A stretch of 64,000 nt of DNA from Paenibacillus_V sp046244365 (GCF_046244365.1 NZ_CP176395.1:3968001-4032000); one strand, 5' to 3'. Shown: positions 1 to 8,685, counted from the stretch's first letter. Made by a program: numbers and translations. Notes: generated by a model from the letters alone, not told the origin.

Positions 1-245
1 TTTACGGCGAGCTCCATGATGTCTTCGCGGTCGATCGGCGTAATGAAAACTTTGTTTAATCCGCGGTAAATGGTATGCGTGATCATATCGCCTTTATTTT
101 CGAGTTCCTTTAGGCGGCTAAAGTATGTAGCCGGCGGCTCGCTCCCGAGCATAGCCTGCCGGAACATGTGCGAAGCTTCCAGCACGTTTTCAGCGGCTTC
201 AATCAGCAGAACGAAAAAATCGATGTCTTTTTTGCCAAGTGCCAT
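1..245 (-). CDS. DUF47 / UPF0111 family protein, PhoU-like (3' part outside window)
   Basis: Only the first 81 codons are present; the gene continues past the left edge. The reading frame opens with MALGKKDIDFFVLLIEA and contains the pattern ENKGDMITHTIYRGLNKVF followed by ITPIDREDI, which is characteristic of the DUF47 (UPF0111) helical family related to PhoU. Family members usually sit beside a Pit-type inorganic phosphate transporter and are thought to modulate phosphate uptake; the partner would lie to the left and cannot be seen. The start ATG is preceded by GAGGAGG at an 8-nt gap. It is divergent from mtaD. Family call is firm, function is inference. Confidence 0.85.
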   Translation of the reverse strand, partial: MALGKKDIDFFVLLIEAAENVLEASHMFRQAMLGSEPPATYFSRLKELENKGDMITHTIYRGLNKVFITPIDREDIMELAV

Positions 246-452
246 TGCGATATCCTCCTCAAAACTTGTCTCTAAGAAAGTCCTTAAGTCCCCCAAAAGT
301 GACATCATTCACAAACGGAAAGCTCATAACCTTAAAATTAGCATAATGAGGGCTAGAAATGCAATGTTAGAATGATCTTTTCTTGATTTTACGTCGGCGA
401 AACGGTACATTGGACAATGACGAAGATTTTTGCGGAGAATGGAGAGATTCCT

Positions 453-1748
453 TTGCCTAAACTTATCATTCAAAACGGTATTTTCATAACGAATGACGAA
501 ACCAAGCCGGTCGTGCACGGCAGCATGGTAGTCGATAACGGACGTATCGCGTACATAGGCGAACATTTGCCGGAGCCGCCGGCTCCCGGTGACGAGATCA
601 TCGACGGCCGCCATAGGCTGTATATGCCGGGTTTGGTCAATACCCACGGCCACGCGGCCATGTCGCTCCTGCGGGGCGTTGGCGACGATCTTGCCCTGCA
701 AGTATGGCTTCAAGAGAAAATGTGGCCGAATGAGGCGAAATTCACGCCGGAGGACGTTCGCTGGGGTTCCTTGCTGTCGATCGTGGAAATGATCAAGGGA
801 GGAACGACCTGCTTCGTCGATATGTACGATCATATGGATCAAGTCGCGCAAGCGGTCGAGCAATCCGGGATGAGGGCCGGCCTGACGCGTGGCGTTATCG
901 GTTTGTGCCCGCCGGATGTGCAGCAAGCGAAGCTGGAGGAAGCGAAACGGTTCGCCCGGGATTGGCACGGCAAAGCGGACGGCCGCATCACGACCATGAT
1001 GGCTCCGCACGCGGCGTATACGTGTCCGCCCGACTATATCGAGAAAATCGTCGAGGCTGCTCACGAGCTGAATCTGCCTATCCATACGCATATGTCGGAA
1101 ACGATCCGCGAAGTGCGCGAAAATGAAGAACAATACGGTTTGCGCCCCGTCGCGCATCTGGAGAAGCTCGGCGTCTTTAGTCGCCCGTGTCTCGTCGCTC
1201 ACGCGGTTCATTTGACGGACGAAGAGATCGATGTCCTCTGTAAATATGATGTGCGCATTTCCCATAATATCGGCAGCAACCTGAAGCTGGCTAGCGGCGT
1301 TGCGAGATTGCCGGAGCTGCTAAACGCGGGCGTTCTCGTTTCGCTCGGAACGGACGGTGCCGCCAGCAACAACAACCTGGACATGTTCGAGGAAATGCGG
1401 CTGGCCGCTCTTGTGCACAAGGGCGTGTCGTTCGAGCCGACCGCGGTTCCAGCATGGCAGGCGCTGCGGATGGGGACGCTTGACGGAGCCCGCTCGATCT
1501 GGCTTCCGGATGTTGGCAGCCTGCAGGTCGGCATGAAGGCGGATTTTATCGGCATCGATATCGATCAGCCCCATTTGCTGCCGCATTCGAATCTCGTTTC
1601 GCACGTCGTCTATTCCGCCTCGGCGAAGGACGTTACGGACGTCTGGGTGGACGGCCGCGCGCTGGTGCGGAATGGCCAATGCGTGACGCTTGACGAGGAG
1701 CGGATCAAGGCGGAATTCCAGGCATGCTACAAACGGCTGATCGGTTAG
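453..1748 (+). CDS. mtaD: 5-methylthioadenosine / S-adenosylhomocysteine deaminase
   Basis: Cytosolic amidohydrolase that deaminates 5'-methylthioadenosine and S-adenosylhomocysteine to the inosine forms, part of sulfur-nucleoside recycling. Visible family motifs are the metal-binding HGHAAM near residue 60, the HTHMSE segment, HAVHLTDEE, and GTDGAASNNNLD near the C-terminal third. Length (431 aa) fits the family. I chose the TTG at 453 because GGAGAG lies 6 nt upstream and the protein then opens with a typical MPKLIIQNG; an ATG at 417 in the same frame lacks a ribosome site. It is followed at 26 nt by tseB. Other members of this superfamily (guanine deaminase, AtzF-like) are less likely given the motif spacing. 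Confidence 0.88.
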   Translation: MPKLIIQNGIFITNDETKPVVHGSMVVDNGRIAYIGEHLPEPPAPGDEIIDGRHRLYMPGLVNTHGHAAMSLLRGVGDDLALQVWLQEKMWPNEAKFTPEDVRWGSLLSIVEMIKGGTTCFVDMYDHMDQVAQAVEQSGMRAGLTRGVIGLCPPDVQQAKLEEAKRFARDWHGKADGRITTMMAPHAAYTCPPDYIEKIVEAAHELNLPIHTHMSETIREVRENEEQYGLRPVAHLEKLGVFSRPCLVAHAVHLTDEEIDVLCKYDVRISHNIGSNLKLASGVARLPELLNAGVLVSLGTDGAASNNNLDMFEEMRLAALVHKGVSFEPTAVPAWQALRMGTLDGARSIWLPDVGSLQVGMKADFIGIDIDQPHLLPHSNLVSHVVYSASAKDVTDVWVDGRALVRNGQCVTLDEERIKAEFQACYKRLIG

Positions 1749-1774
1749 AATGAAGGAAAGGAGCAGCAAGCTTT

Positions 1775-2266
1775 ATGCGCACAAGAACTAAGGTTACGAT
1801 CGGATCGATCGTTGCGGCAGGGCTGCTCCTTTACGGAGGAGCAGCATGGTATAAGAACGTGCAGGCCGGGGAATGGCAGCAGGAGAACGAATCGGTCAAG
1901 ACCGCCTATGAACAAACGATTTTGGCCAAAGCGGTCCGCACGGAGCAATTTGTCGGCGATCGTCCTTATACGATCGTATATGGTCAGGACAAGGTCGGCC
2001 AAGAAGTTATCGTCTGGGTAAGCCAGAACGATATCCATAGCGAGTATGCGGCGAACGGCGTCAGTAAGGAAGATATCCGCAAGAAGCTTGAAGCGAACGA
2101 CCCCGCGATTGAAGCTTTGCGCATCACCCCGGGCAAGCTTGACAATGCTTACGTCTGGGAAGCTTTTTACAAGAAAAGCGGAGACGGCGCAACGCGTTAT
2201 TTTTATGACTATTACCGATTTCAGGACGGGGCCCTTATCGATACCTGGAAGTTAAGCCTCAAATAG
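1775..2266 (+). CDS. tseB: TseB-like (YpmB, DUF5590) membrane-anchored protein
   Basis: 163 residues with one N-terminal transmembrane helix (about residues 9-26) and an extracytoplasmic domain with the AEN.. / VSKEDIRKKL and YYRFQDG segments seen in YpmB proteins. In Bacillus subtilis YpmB was renamed TseB and linked to the elongation penicillin-binding protein PBP2A; that role is transferred here by family and by synteny, since ypmB lies near asnS, dnaD and nth in Bacillus and the same genes follow in this window. The AGGAG is 11 nt from the ATG, slightly far but no better start exists. It probably shares the mtaD transcript. Confidence 0.75.
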   Translation: MRTRTKVTIGSIVAAGLLLYGGAAWYKNVQAGEWQQENESVKTAYEQTILAKAVRTEQFVGDRPYTIVYGQDKVGQEVIVWVSQNDIHSEYAANGVSKEDIRKKLEANDPAIEALRITPGKLDNAYVWEAFYKKSGDGATRYFYDYYRFQDGALIDTWKLSLK

Positions 2267-2277
2267 GCTGTAATTGG

Positions 2278-2302
2278 ACAATCCTTCCTTAAAAAGGATT
2301 GT
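2278..2302 (+). other. 9-bp hairpin after tseB
   Basis: Inverted repeat ACAATCCTT ... AAGGATTGT with a 7-nt loop. There is no U-run after it, so it is at best a weak terminator or a transcript-end stabiliser. Its right arm overlaps the -35 element of the next promoter. Confidence 0.4.
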
Positions 2303-2327
2303 GAGTATTTCGGCGACCTGCTATACT
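2299..2327 (+). promoter_or_regulatory. Sigma-A type promoter for the small oxidase-like gene
   Basis: TTGTGA at 2299-2304, a 17-nt spacer and TATACT at 2322-2327, 45 nt before the ATG at 2372. Four of six and five of six matches to the consensus. Confidence 0.55.
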
Positions 2328-2371
2328 TTTTCTGTCACGAAATGGTCACAACTTACGGGAGGGGTTGTTTC

Positions 2372-2752
2372 ATGGGTATTCGATTTTTGAAGATGGCTGT
2401 CGTTTACTTTACGGTCGGCGTCATTTTCGGGCTCGTAATCGGCATTACGCAAAACTTCGGTTTCTCCTCGGTGCATGCCCACATCAACTTGCTTGGCTGG
2501 GCATCGATGGCGCTTGCCGGCATCATCTATCATTTGTTTCCGGCTGCAGGCAATCACGCGCTGGCTAAGGCGCATTTTTGGCTTCATGCGATCGGCGTCC
2601 CGATCATGATTATCGGTTTGTTCTGGGCGGTATCTGCAGACGAGGAGAAGCCGATTCACGTTATCTTCATTTCGACAGGCGCGCTTCTTGCCATCATCGG
2701 CGTTATATTATTCCTGATCAACGTACTCCGAAATGTGAAGAAAGCCGCTTGA
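2372..2752 (+). CDS. Small haem-copper-oxidase subunit I-like membrane protein
   Basis: 126 residues with four predicted membrane helices. Helix two carries the signature HAHINLLGWASM, which resembles the haem-ligand helix of cbb3/NorB-type oxidase subunit I, and is followed by YHLFPAAG. Full subunit I proteins have 12 or more helices, so this is a stand-alone fold of about a third of that size, a type found in several Bacillales and usually annotated cbb3-like or unknown. It may bind haem through its conserved histidines; electron transport is unproven. ATG at 2372 is chosen because CGGGAGGGG lies 7 nt upstream. It is monocistronic, with its own promoter and terminator. Confidence 0.7.
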   Translation: MGIRFLKMAVVYFTVGVIFGLVIGITQNFGFSSVHAHINLLGWASMALAGIIYHLFPAAGNHALAKAHFWLHAIGVPIMIIGLFWAVSADEEKPIHVIFISTGALLAIIGVILFLINVLRNVKKAA

Positions 2753-2779
2753 TTCCGTATGCACTTACATAAATATCAG

Positions 2780-2811
2780 CCGGTTCGGACTTTGTCCGGG
2801 CCGGTTTTTTT
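2780..2811 (+). terminator. Rho-independent terminator
   Basis: Stem CCGGTTCGGAC / GTCCGGGCCGG (11 bp with two G-U pairs), loop TTT, then seven T residues. Confidence 0.85.
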
Positions 2812-2871
2812 GCGATTGTCCGCTGGTATTTGGCGTTTATCGCGCGGATTACCATGCATTACATCAGCAGT

Positions 2872-2894
2872 TGTGATATACAATGTGATATACT
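2872..2894 (+). promoter_or_regulatory. Direct repeat over a -10 element
   Basis: TGTGATATAC occurs at 2872-2881 and again at 2884-2893 (12-nt period); the second copy runs into TATACT at 2889-2894, a good -10. No clear -35 is present, so the repeat may be an activator or repressor site for the gene at 2964. Confidence 0.4.
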
Positions 2895-2963
2895 CGTCGT
2901 ATAGCAATTGATATGGATTGTTCGTCGATTCGCGATAAACTATGTGAAAGGGGGACGTCAGCT

Positions 2964-3500
2964 GTGAAGTTGAAACTGCGTCTCATACCCGTTATCGTTA
3001 CTTTTACGGCCTCTTGCGTTATTTTGTTCGGAGGCTGGTTCGTTTATAACAGCATGGCCATGGAAAATCCGCTTACGCAGCTGCTTGCCGATCAGCCGGG
3101 GGTTCAGGGTGTACAGGCCGATCTGTCAGCAGGACAAGTCACTTTCGATTTACAAGTTAACAAGCAAGCGAGTCTGTTCGACTTGATGCATAGAGCAACG
3201 ACTGAAGGCAGCAAACAGATCGGCAAACGTGAAGTGAAGCTGAACGTGAAGAGCGACAGCTCCGAGAAACTGGACAAGTGGTGGTCCGAAGCGCTGTTCG
3301 GCGTCGCGCAAGCTATGGAGACGAAGCAATATGCGCGTATTCCCGAGCTGCTTAACGAGAAGGCGGCAAACGAAGGCATTCAAGTCGATACGCAAATCGA
3401 CGACAAGTATGTGTATATCCGCTTGACGGAGGGCGAACACAGCAAGTTTGAAATGCTTCCTCGGAACCCGGCGAAAATGGGGGTGTGGCCGAATGAGTAA
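2964..3500 (+). CDS. Membrane-anchored protein coupled to FtsH-like protease
   Basis: 178 residues. One transmembrane helix near residues 8-30 (VIVTFTASCVILFGGWFVY), then a soluble domain with no motif I can name. The GTG at 2964 is preceded by AAAGGGGGAC; upstream codons in the same frame lack a site. Its end overlaps the ATG of the next gene by 8 nt, which strongly suggests translational coupling with the membrane protease. A plausible role is adaptor, inhibitor or substrate-recruiting partner of that protease, by analogy with HflK/HflC-FtsH pairs, but there is no sequence similarity to those and this is inference only. Confidence 0.65.
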   Translation: MKLKLRLIPVIVTFTASCVILFGGWFVYNSMAMENPLTQLLADQPGVQGVQADLSAGQVTFDLQVNKQASLFDLMHRATTEGSKQIGKREVKLNVKSDSSEKLDKWWSEALFGVAQAMETKQYARIPELLNEKAANEGIQVDTQIDDKYVYIRLTEGEHSKFEMLPRNPAKMGVWPNE

Positions 3501-4998
3501 ATACGGCAAGGAAATCGCAGTCGGTTTCGTACCGGTTATTCTATTATTTCTAGCTTTCGTCGGCGTCAATGTGCTGCCTATTTTGTTCGCGTTAGCCATA
3601 GGCGGCTTTCTGTTCTTTATGACCCGTATGCGTGACGGCGTATCCGGGGGCGGTATGGACCGCAAACGGCAAACGAAGGTCAAAGCCCCGGCTTATATGA
3701 CGTTTGACGATATCGGCGGACAGGACCGCGCCAAGAATGAATTGAAGGAAGCGCTGGACTTTCTGATCCGGCATGAGGACATCAAGAAGTTCGGCATTCG
3801 GCCGTTAAAAGGCATTTTGCTGACAGGTCCTCCGGGAACGGGCAAAACGCTGATGGCCAAAGCCGCGGCTCATTACACGAATTCCGTGTTCGTTTCGGCG
3901 GCGGGCAGCGAGTTTGTCGAGATGTACGTAGGAGTAGGCGCAAGCCGCGTCCGGGATCTGTTCAAGGATGCGCGTACCCGCGCCCAGAAGGAAAACAAGG
4001 AAAGCGCCATTATTTTCATAGATGAGATCGATGTTATCGGGGGCAAGCGCGAAGGGGGGCAGCATCGGGAATATGATCAGACGCTGAACCAGCTGCTCAC
4101 GGAAATGGACGGCATCCATTCGGGCGAGACTCCGCGCGTGCTCATCATCGCGGCAACGAACCGCAAGGAAATGCTCGACAGCGCGCTGCTGCGCCCGGGC
4201 CGTTTTGACCGTCATATTACCGTTGATTTGCCGGATAAAAAAGGCAGACTCCACATCCTGAACATTCACTCGGCAAACAAACCGCTGGCAGAGGGAGTGT
4301 CTTTGGATAAGGTAGCGGAAGAAACGTTCCATTTCTCGGGTGCTCAGCTCGAGAGCGTCATGAACGAAGCTGCAATTTACGCGATGCGGGATTCGATCGA
4401 CCAAGTGGAGCAGCGGCATTTGTCCCTCGCTATCGATAAGGTGATGATGGGGGAGAAAGCGGACCGTGAAACGTCCAAGGAAGAACGGGAACGCGTCGCC
4501 TATCACGAACTCGGCCATGCGATCGTTGCGGAAGCCGTGAAGCCGGGAACCGTATCCCAGGTGGCGTTAAGTCCGCGCGGTCAAGCGCTCGGCTACGTTC
4601 GGCACAATCCGCAGCAGGATCAATATTTGTATACGAAGCCGTATTTGGAGCAGCATATCATGATTTCGTTGGGCGGAGCGGTAGCGGAAGAAATGTTTTA
4701 CGACAACCGCAGTACCGGCTCTCGCAACGACTTCGAGCAGGCGCTGAATATGGTAGGCAACATGATCGACTGCGGCTTGACATCGCTCGGTATCGTAGAC
4801 AGAAATCTAGTCACGAAGGAAGAACTGATGAAGGAAAACGCCAAAATCATGGACGAGCTGACGCAGCGGACACGGGATTTGCTGGAGCGGTATCGTCCGG
4901 TATTTCTTCAATCGCTCGACATTCTCATTCATGAGGAAGTGTTGTCCGGCGAACAATTCCGTAATTTGCTGGCCGAATTGAACAAACAGACTGCTTAA
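3493..4998 (+). CDS. Small FtsH-type AAA+ zinc metalloprotease
   Basis: 501 residues, shorter than housekeeping FtsH (about 640). Two membrane helices close together at residues 10-45 leave almost no periplasmic loop. The AAA module has Walker A GPPGTGKT, pore loop FVEMYVGVGASRVRDLF, Walker B IIFIDEID, and an arginine-finger region ending LLRPGRFDRHI. The peptidase has HELGH as zinc motif and a later SRNDFEQAL segment that supplies the acidic third ligand. All catalytic residues appear intact. It is probably a paralogue of FtsH rather than the essential copy. The start ATG overlaps the preceding membrane protein gene, so the two likely form one complex. Confidence 0.88.
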   Translation: MSKYGKEIAVGFVPVILLFLAFVGVNVLPILFALAIGGFLFFMTRMRDGVSGGGMDRKRQTKVKAPAYMTFDDIGGQDRAKNELKEALDFLIRHEDIKKFGIRPLKGILLTGPPGTGKTLMAKAAAHYTNSVFVSAAGSEFVEMYVGVGASRVRDLFKDARTRAQKENKESAIIFIDEIDVIGGKREGGQHREYDQTLNQLLTEMDGIHSGETPRVLIIAATNRKEMLDSALLRPGRFDRHITVDLPDKKGRLHILNIHSANKPLAEGVSLDKVAEETFHFSGAQLESVMNEAAIYAMRDSIDQVEQRHLSLAIDKVMMGEKADRETSKEERERVAYHELGHAIVAEAVKPGTVSQVALSPRGQALGYVRHNPQQDQYLYTKPYLEQHIMISLGGAVAEEMFYDNRSTGSRNDFEQALNMVGNMIDCGLTSLGIVDRNLVTKEELMKENAKIMDELTQRTRDLLERYRPVFLQSLDILIHEEVLSGEQFRNLLAELNKQTA

Positions 4999-5249
4999 AC
5001 TAAGCCGACTCGGGCTGTCCTCGCATGCAAGAAGCGAGGGCGGCCTGTTGTCGTTAACCGGGGGGATACGCATCGTCTCATAAAAGCTGCAAACGTGCCG
5101 CGAAAGGTGTAAAATAGAAGAAGCCGCATGGGACTAAACCGGATGGCGTACGATAACGGGGAGAACAAGGTATCCAGGACGACTGCTGCGGAAATCGCTT
5201 TGCAAGGATGTTCGGTCTTTGCAAGGACATAGGTGGAGGAGGTTCGGCC

Positions 5250-6545
5250 ATGAGCAACGTTTGCCTGATTCGGGAAGTGAACCGATTTGTCGATCAACCG
5301 GTTAAGATCGGCTGCTGGCTGTATAACAAGCGGTCCAGCGGCAAAATCCAATTTTTGCAGCTGAGAGACGGCTCCGGCTACATACAAGCGGTCGTTGTTA
5401 AGCAAGAAGTAAGCCCAGAAACTTGGGAGGCGGCCTCGAAGCTGACGCAGGAAAGCTCGCTCTACGTTTCCGGTACGATTCGCGCGGATGCCAGAAGCCA
5501 GAGCGGGTTCGAAATGAACGTGGAGTCGGTTGACATCATCCAGCTGACCGAGGATTATCCGATTACGCCCAAGGAGCATGGCGTCGACTATTTAATGGAC
5601 CATAGGCATTTATGGATCCGGAGTCCACGCCAGCGTGCCATTTTGGCCGTTCGGGCACAAATTATTAGAGCGATCCAGCAGTTTTTTGACGAACGCGGCT
5701 TTTATTTGGTCGACCCGCCGATTTTGACGCCTTCCTCCTGTGAAGGGACGACCAATTTGTTCCATACGAAATATTTCGACGAGGACGCTTACTTGACGCA
5801 GAGCGGGCAGCTGTATATGGAAGCGGCGGCGATGGCGATGGGACGCGTGTATTCGTTCGGGCCGACGTTCCGTGCAGAGAAATCGAAGACGCGCCGGCAT
5901 TTGATCGAATTCTGGATGATAGAGCCCGAGATGGCTTTTGTCGATCAGCAGGAAAACATGAACATTCAAGAACAGTTCGTGTCGCATATCGTCCAGTCCG
6001 TACTGGACAACTGCGGCAGCGAGCTGCAAACGCTGGAGCGCGATATCGGCAAGCTGAAAGCGATCAAGCCGCCGTTCCCGCGCATTTCTTATGACGATGC
6101 CATCCGGTTTCTGCAGGAGAACGGCTTCGATATTCCGTGGGGTGAAGATTTCGGTGCACCTCATGAATCGGCGATTGCCGCATCCCATGAGAAACCGGTG
6201 TTTATTACGAACTATCCGACGCAAATCAAATCGTTCTATATGAAGCCGGATCCGAACCGTCCCGAGGTTGTTCTCTGTGCGGATATGATTGCGCCGGAGG
6301 GCTACGGAGAGATCATCGGCGGCAGTCAGCGCATCGACGATCCGCAGCTGCTGGCTGAGCGGTTTGATGAACATAATTTGCCGCAAGAGGCGTATCAGTG
6401 GTATATGGACTTGCGGAAATACGGCACCGTTCCGCACTCCGGCTTCGGTCTTGGCTTGGAGCGGACGGTAGCCTGGATATGCGGGCTGGAGCATGTGCGC
6501 GAAACGATACCGTTTCCGAGGCTGCTGTACCGTTTGTATCCGTAG
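5250..6545 (+). CDS. asnS: Asparaginyl-tRNA synthetase
   Basis: Class IIb aminoacyl-tRNA synthetase, 431 residues. The N-terminal OB-fold anticodon domain spans about 1-100 (KIGCWLYNKRSSGKIQFLQLRDG). Motif 2 is seen as FGPTFRAEKSKTRRHL with EFWMIEPEMAF following, and motif 3 as GFGLGLERTVAW near the C-terminus. FRAEKSKTRRHL and the length favour AsnRS over AspRS. The ATG at 5250 has GGAGGAGG 7 nt upstream. The asnS-dnaD order is that of Bacillus. Confidence 0.95.
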   Translation: MSNVCLIREVNRFVDQPVKIGCWLYNKRSSGKIQFLQLRDGSGYIQAVVVKQEVSPETWEAASKLTQESSLYVSGTIRADARSQSGFEMNVESVDIIQLTEDYPITPKEHGVDYLMDHRHLWIRSPRQRAILAVRAQIIRAIQQFFDERGFYLVDPPILTPSSCEGTTNLFHTKYFDEDAYLTQSGQLYMEAAAMAMGRVYSFGPTFRAEKSKTRRHLIEFWMIEPEMAFVDQQENMNIQEQFVSHIVQSVLDNCGSELQTLERDIGKLKAIKPPFPRISYDDAIRFLQENGFDIPWGEDFGAPHESAIAASHEKPVFITNYPTQIKSFYMKPDPNRPEVVLCADMIAPEGYGEIIGGSQRIDDPQLLAERFDEHNLPQEAYQWYMDLRKYGTVPHSGFGLGLERTVAWICGLEHVRETIPFPRLLYRLYP

Positions 6546-6569
6546 TTTTGGCTTAAAGAAGTTTTGCTG

Positions 6570-6626
6570 CCCCGCTCGCCATGCTTATCTGAGCTCTGTT
6601 TTAGGCCAGATAGCTGCCGAGCGGGG
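6570..6626 (+). other. Long nested hairpin between asnS and dnaD
   Basis: Outer arms CCCCGCTCG (6570-6578) and CGAGCGGGG (6618-6626); inner arms TATCTG (6586-6591) and CAGATA (6607-6612). It ends 22 nt before the dnaD ATG and has no U-run, so it is either an attenuating or processing structure between the two genes rather than a classical terminator. Confidence 0.6.
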
Positions 6627-6648
6627 AATTACGTAGTGGAGGCCTATA

Positions 6649-7320
6649 ATGAGCAAAAAAGACGAGGGAAAGCTGCTAGAAGCGGGCATGTTAGCTGCAT
6701 TTAGAGAGGGAAACGCCGCCGTGCCGCTTTTGCTGCTTAAATATTATGCGAGGCTGAAGCTAAGCGATTCGGAGGCCATGCTCCTCATTCATTTGCTCGC
6801 GTTTGTCGATAAGGAGAAGAAGGATTTCCCGACGATCGAAGAAATTCAAAGCCGTATGGCGTCCGACCCGGACCATGTCATCCGGCTGCTGCAGAAGCTG
6901 ATGAAAGAAGGGTGGATCAACATCGACGAGCACTCCGATCCCGTTACGCGCATCCGTTACGAGCGCTACAATCTGACCGGCGTCTATGCGAAACTGGCGG
7001 CATGCGGGGCGGAGGAGCTGATGCGGGAGCGCGAGCAAGACAAGTTCGCTCTGCTTCAGCAAAATAACGATTTGTTTACCGTGTTCGAGAAAGAATTCGC
7101 CCGTCCGCTAACGCCGATGGAGCTGGAAACGATCGCAAACTGGCTCGACAAGGACGGTTATCGCGAAGAGCTGATCGTTGCGGCGTTGAAAGAGGCTGTT
7201 TTTGCCGGAAAGGTTCATTTTCGGTACGTGGACCGCATTCTGCTGGAATGGAGCCGGAATCGCGTGACGACGACGGAGCAGGCTAAGGAGCATGCGCAGC
7301 GTTTTCGCAGCAGATCATGA
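6649..7320 (+). CDS. dnaD: DnaD replication initiation protein
   Basis: 223 residues. The N-terminal DDBH1 winged-helix domain (about 1-110) shows PLLLLKYYARLKLSDSEAMLL, and the C-terminal DDBH2 domain contains FEKEFARPLTPMELETIANW and the FRYVDRILLEW segment typical of the DnaD/DnaB family. DnaD acts with DnaA, DnaB and DnaI in loading the replicative helicase at oriC and at restart sites in Firmicutes. GTGGAGG lies 7 nt before the ATG. In Bacillus dnaD is followed by nth; here nth is 22 kb away. Confidence 0.92.
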   Translation: MSKKDEGKLLEAGMLAAFREGNAAVPLLLLKYYARLKLSDSEAMLLIHLLAFVDKEKKDFPTIEEIQSRMASDPDHVIRLLQKLMKEGWINIDEHSDPVTRIRYERYNLTGVYAKLAACGAEELMREREQDKFALLQQNNDLFTVFEKEFARPLTPMELETIANWLDKDGYREELIVAALKEAVFAGKVHFRYVDRILLEWSRNRVTTTEQAKEHAQRFRSRS

Positions 7321-7335
7321 TCGATATAAGCGTTA

Positions 7336-7364
7336 AAAGAGCTTCCCAATAAGGGAGGCTCTTT
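7336..7364. terminator. Bidirectional terminator between dnaD and the GGDEF gene
   Basis: AAAGAGCTTCCC / GGGAGGCTCTTT forms a 12-bp stem with one G-U pair and a 5-nt loop. A and T tracts on either side let it serve both convergent genes. Confidence 0.8.
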
Positions 7365-7376
7365 ATCATTCGTTCG

Positions 7377-8498
7377 TTATCCGATCGCTTCCGCAGGCTG
7401 CCCGACGACCGTTCTGTTTTTGCCTGTACGCTTGGCCGTATAGAGGGAGGCGTCCGTACCTTTGAACAGGAATTCTTTGCCGGTGCCGCGGCGGTAAGCC
7501 TGCAGCCCGATGCTGATCGTTACCGATTTGCCGTCGAGCTCCTCGTGCTCCATCTGTTCGATCGTATGCCGGATAACTTCCACGATTTGAAAGGCTTGTT
7601 CCAGCGCTTTATCCGTAAAAATAACCGCGAATTCTTCGCCTCCGTAGCGGGCCCCAAAATCGTCGGTCGCAATATGCTCACGGATGGCGGCGGCTACGCG
7701 TCTTAAAATAATATCGCCGATCCAATGGCCGTACGTATCGTTCACTTTTTTGAAGCTGTCGATATCGATGATGGCAAGCTGGAGAGAGAGGCCGTTTTTC
7801 TCCGCGTGCTCGATCAGTTTGTCCAAATATTCATGGAACGTCTTATGATTATATAGATCCGTTAAGGCGTCGGTTTTCGAAAGCTTGTCCATCATGACGT
7901 TCTTGACGAGCAGATCCTGCTGCGCTTCCACCGTTTTTTTCAAATGTTTCTGCATCTCGATGCCCCGGCTTAAAATCCCGTAAGCGATCACAAGACCGGC
8001 CATAAGCACGGCGACCGTAAAGACGATATCGTCTCCATCCAAACGCTCCATCAGATCGGTATGAAGGAGCAGCAAGAGAAAAAAAACGACGAGGTTGCAC
8101 GCAAAGGAAATGGCGACCTTGCGTCTTTGAAAATAAAAAACGGAGACAAACATCGGCATTAAGAAAACAAGCTGAATGCCGTTCATCTGCGCATGAAAGG
8201 CCACAATGATGCCGGCTAACGCCGTTCCTGCAACGATAACGACGTGGACGCTCCAGCCGTAGCGCAGCCTGCTTGCGGTTTCCGTAAAAATCAGGCAAAG
8301 AACCATGCCCGCAAGAGGAAGCGCAAACCAGAGCCAAATCATCTCGGCGAGGGAGACGGTTTGGAGGCCCTTCCAATACTGATAGGAGATGGACAAGGCA
8401 TTGGCTATCATGTATATCACCGTGACGGCCCAATAGACGTTCAATATTTTACGGTTCCAATGCTGAATGCCGACCGGATGCGTTTCGATCCCGTTCAC
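7377..8498 (-). CDS. Membrane GGDEF diguanylate cyclase
   Basis: 373 residues. About six or seven transmembrane helices fill residues 20-190, followed by a short coiled segment and a GGDEF domain with the intact active-site sequence RYGGEEFAVIF. The metal-binding aspartate is in IIDIDSFKKVND. The product would be cyclic di-GMP. The position where an inhibitory RxxD site normally precedes the active site reads ATDD, so product inhibition is probably absent. The GTG at 8498 is preferred because GGGAG lies 9 nt upstream; a TTG at 8507 is too close to that site. It follows mtnB on the same strand but beyond a strong terminator, so it is a separate unit. Confidence 0.88.
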   Translation of the reverse strand: MNGIETHPVGIQHWNRKILNVYWAVTVIYMIANALSISYQYWKGLQTVSLAEMIWLWFALPLAGMVLCLIFTETASRLRYGWSVHVVIVAGTALAGIIVAFHAQMNGIQLVFLMPMFVSVFYFQRRKVAISFACNLVVFFLLLLLHTDLMERLDGDDIVFTVAVLMAGLVIAYGILSRGIEMQKHLKKTVEAQQDLLVKNVMMDKLSKTDALTDLYNHKTFHEYLDKLIEHAEKNGLSLQLAIIDIDSFKKVNDTYGHWIGDIILRRVAAAIREHIATDDFGARYGGEEFAVIFTDKALEQAFQIVEVIRHTIEQMEHEELDGKSVTISIGLQAYRRGTGKEFLFKGTDASLYTAKRTGKNRTVVGQPAEAIG

Positions 8499-8635
8499 TT
8501 TCGTCAACTCCCGGAAGCTATAAAATCCTGATTTGCAACGATTCCTATATTATAGCACAACTGTTCGATTCATTGGGGGCGGCCGATTTCTAAAATTTCG
8601 TTAAAGTGCAAACGGGAAGCGAAGCTCCGGCAATA

Positions 8636-8659
8636 GAAAAACCCCACAGCGTGGGGTTT
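8636..8659 (-). terminator. Terminator after mtnB
   Basis: On the minus strand AAACCCCAC / GTGGGGTTT with a 3-nt loop runs into a T-rich tract. It closes the leftward pro-mtn gene train. Confidence 0.85.
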
Positions 8660-8685
8660 CAAGAGTGCTATACGTTATGGCCGCT

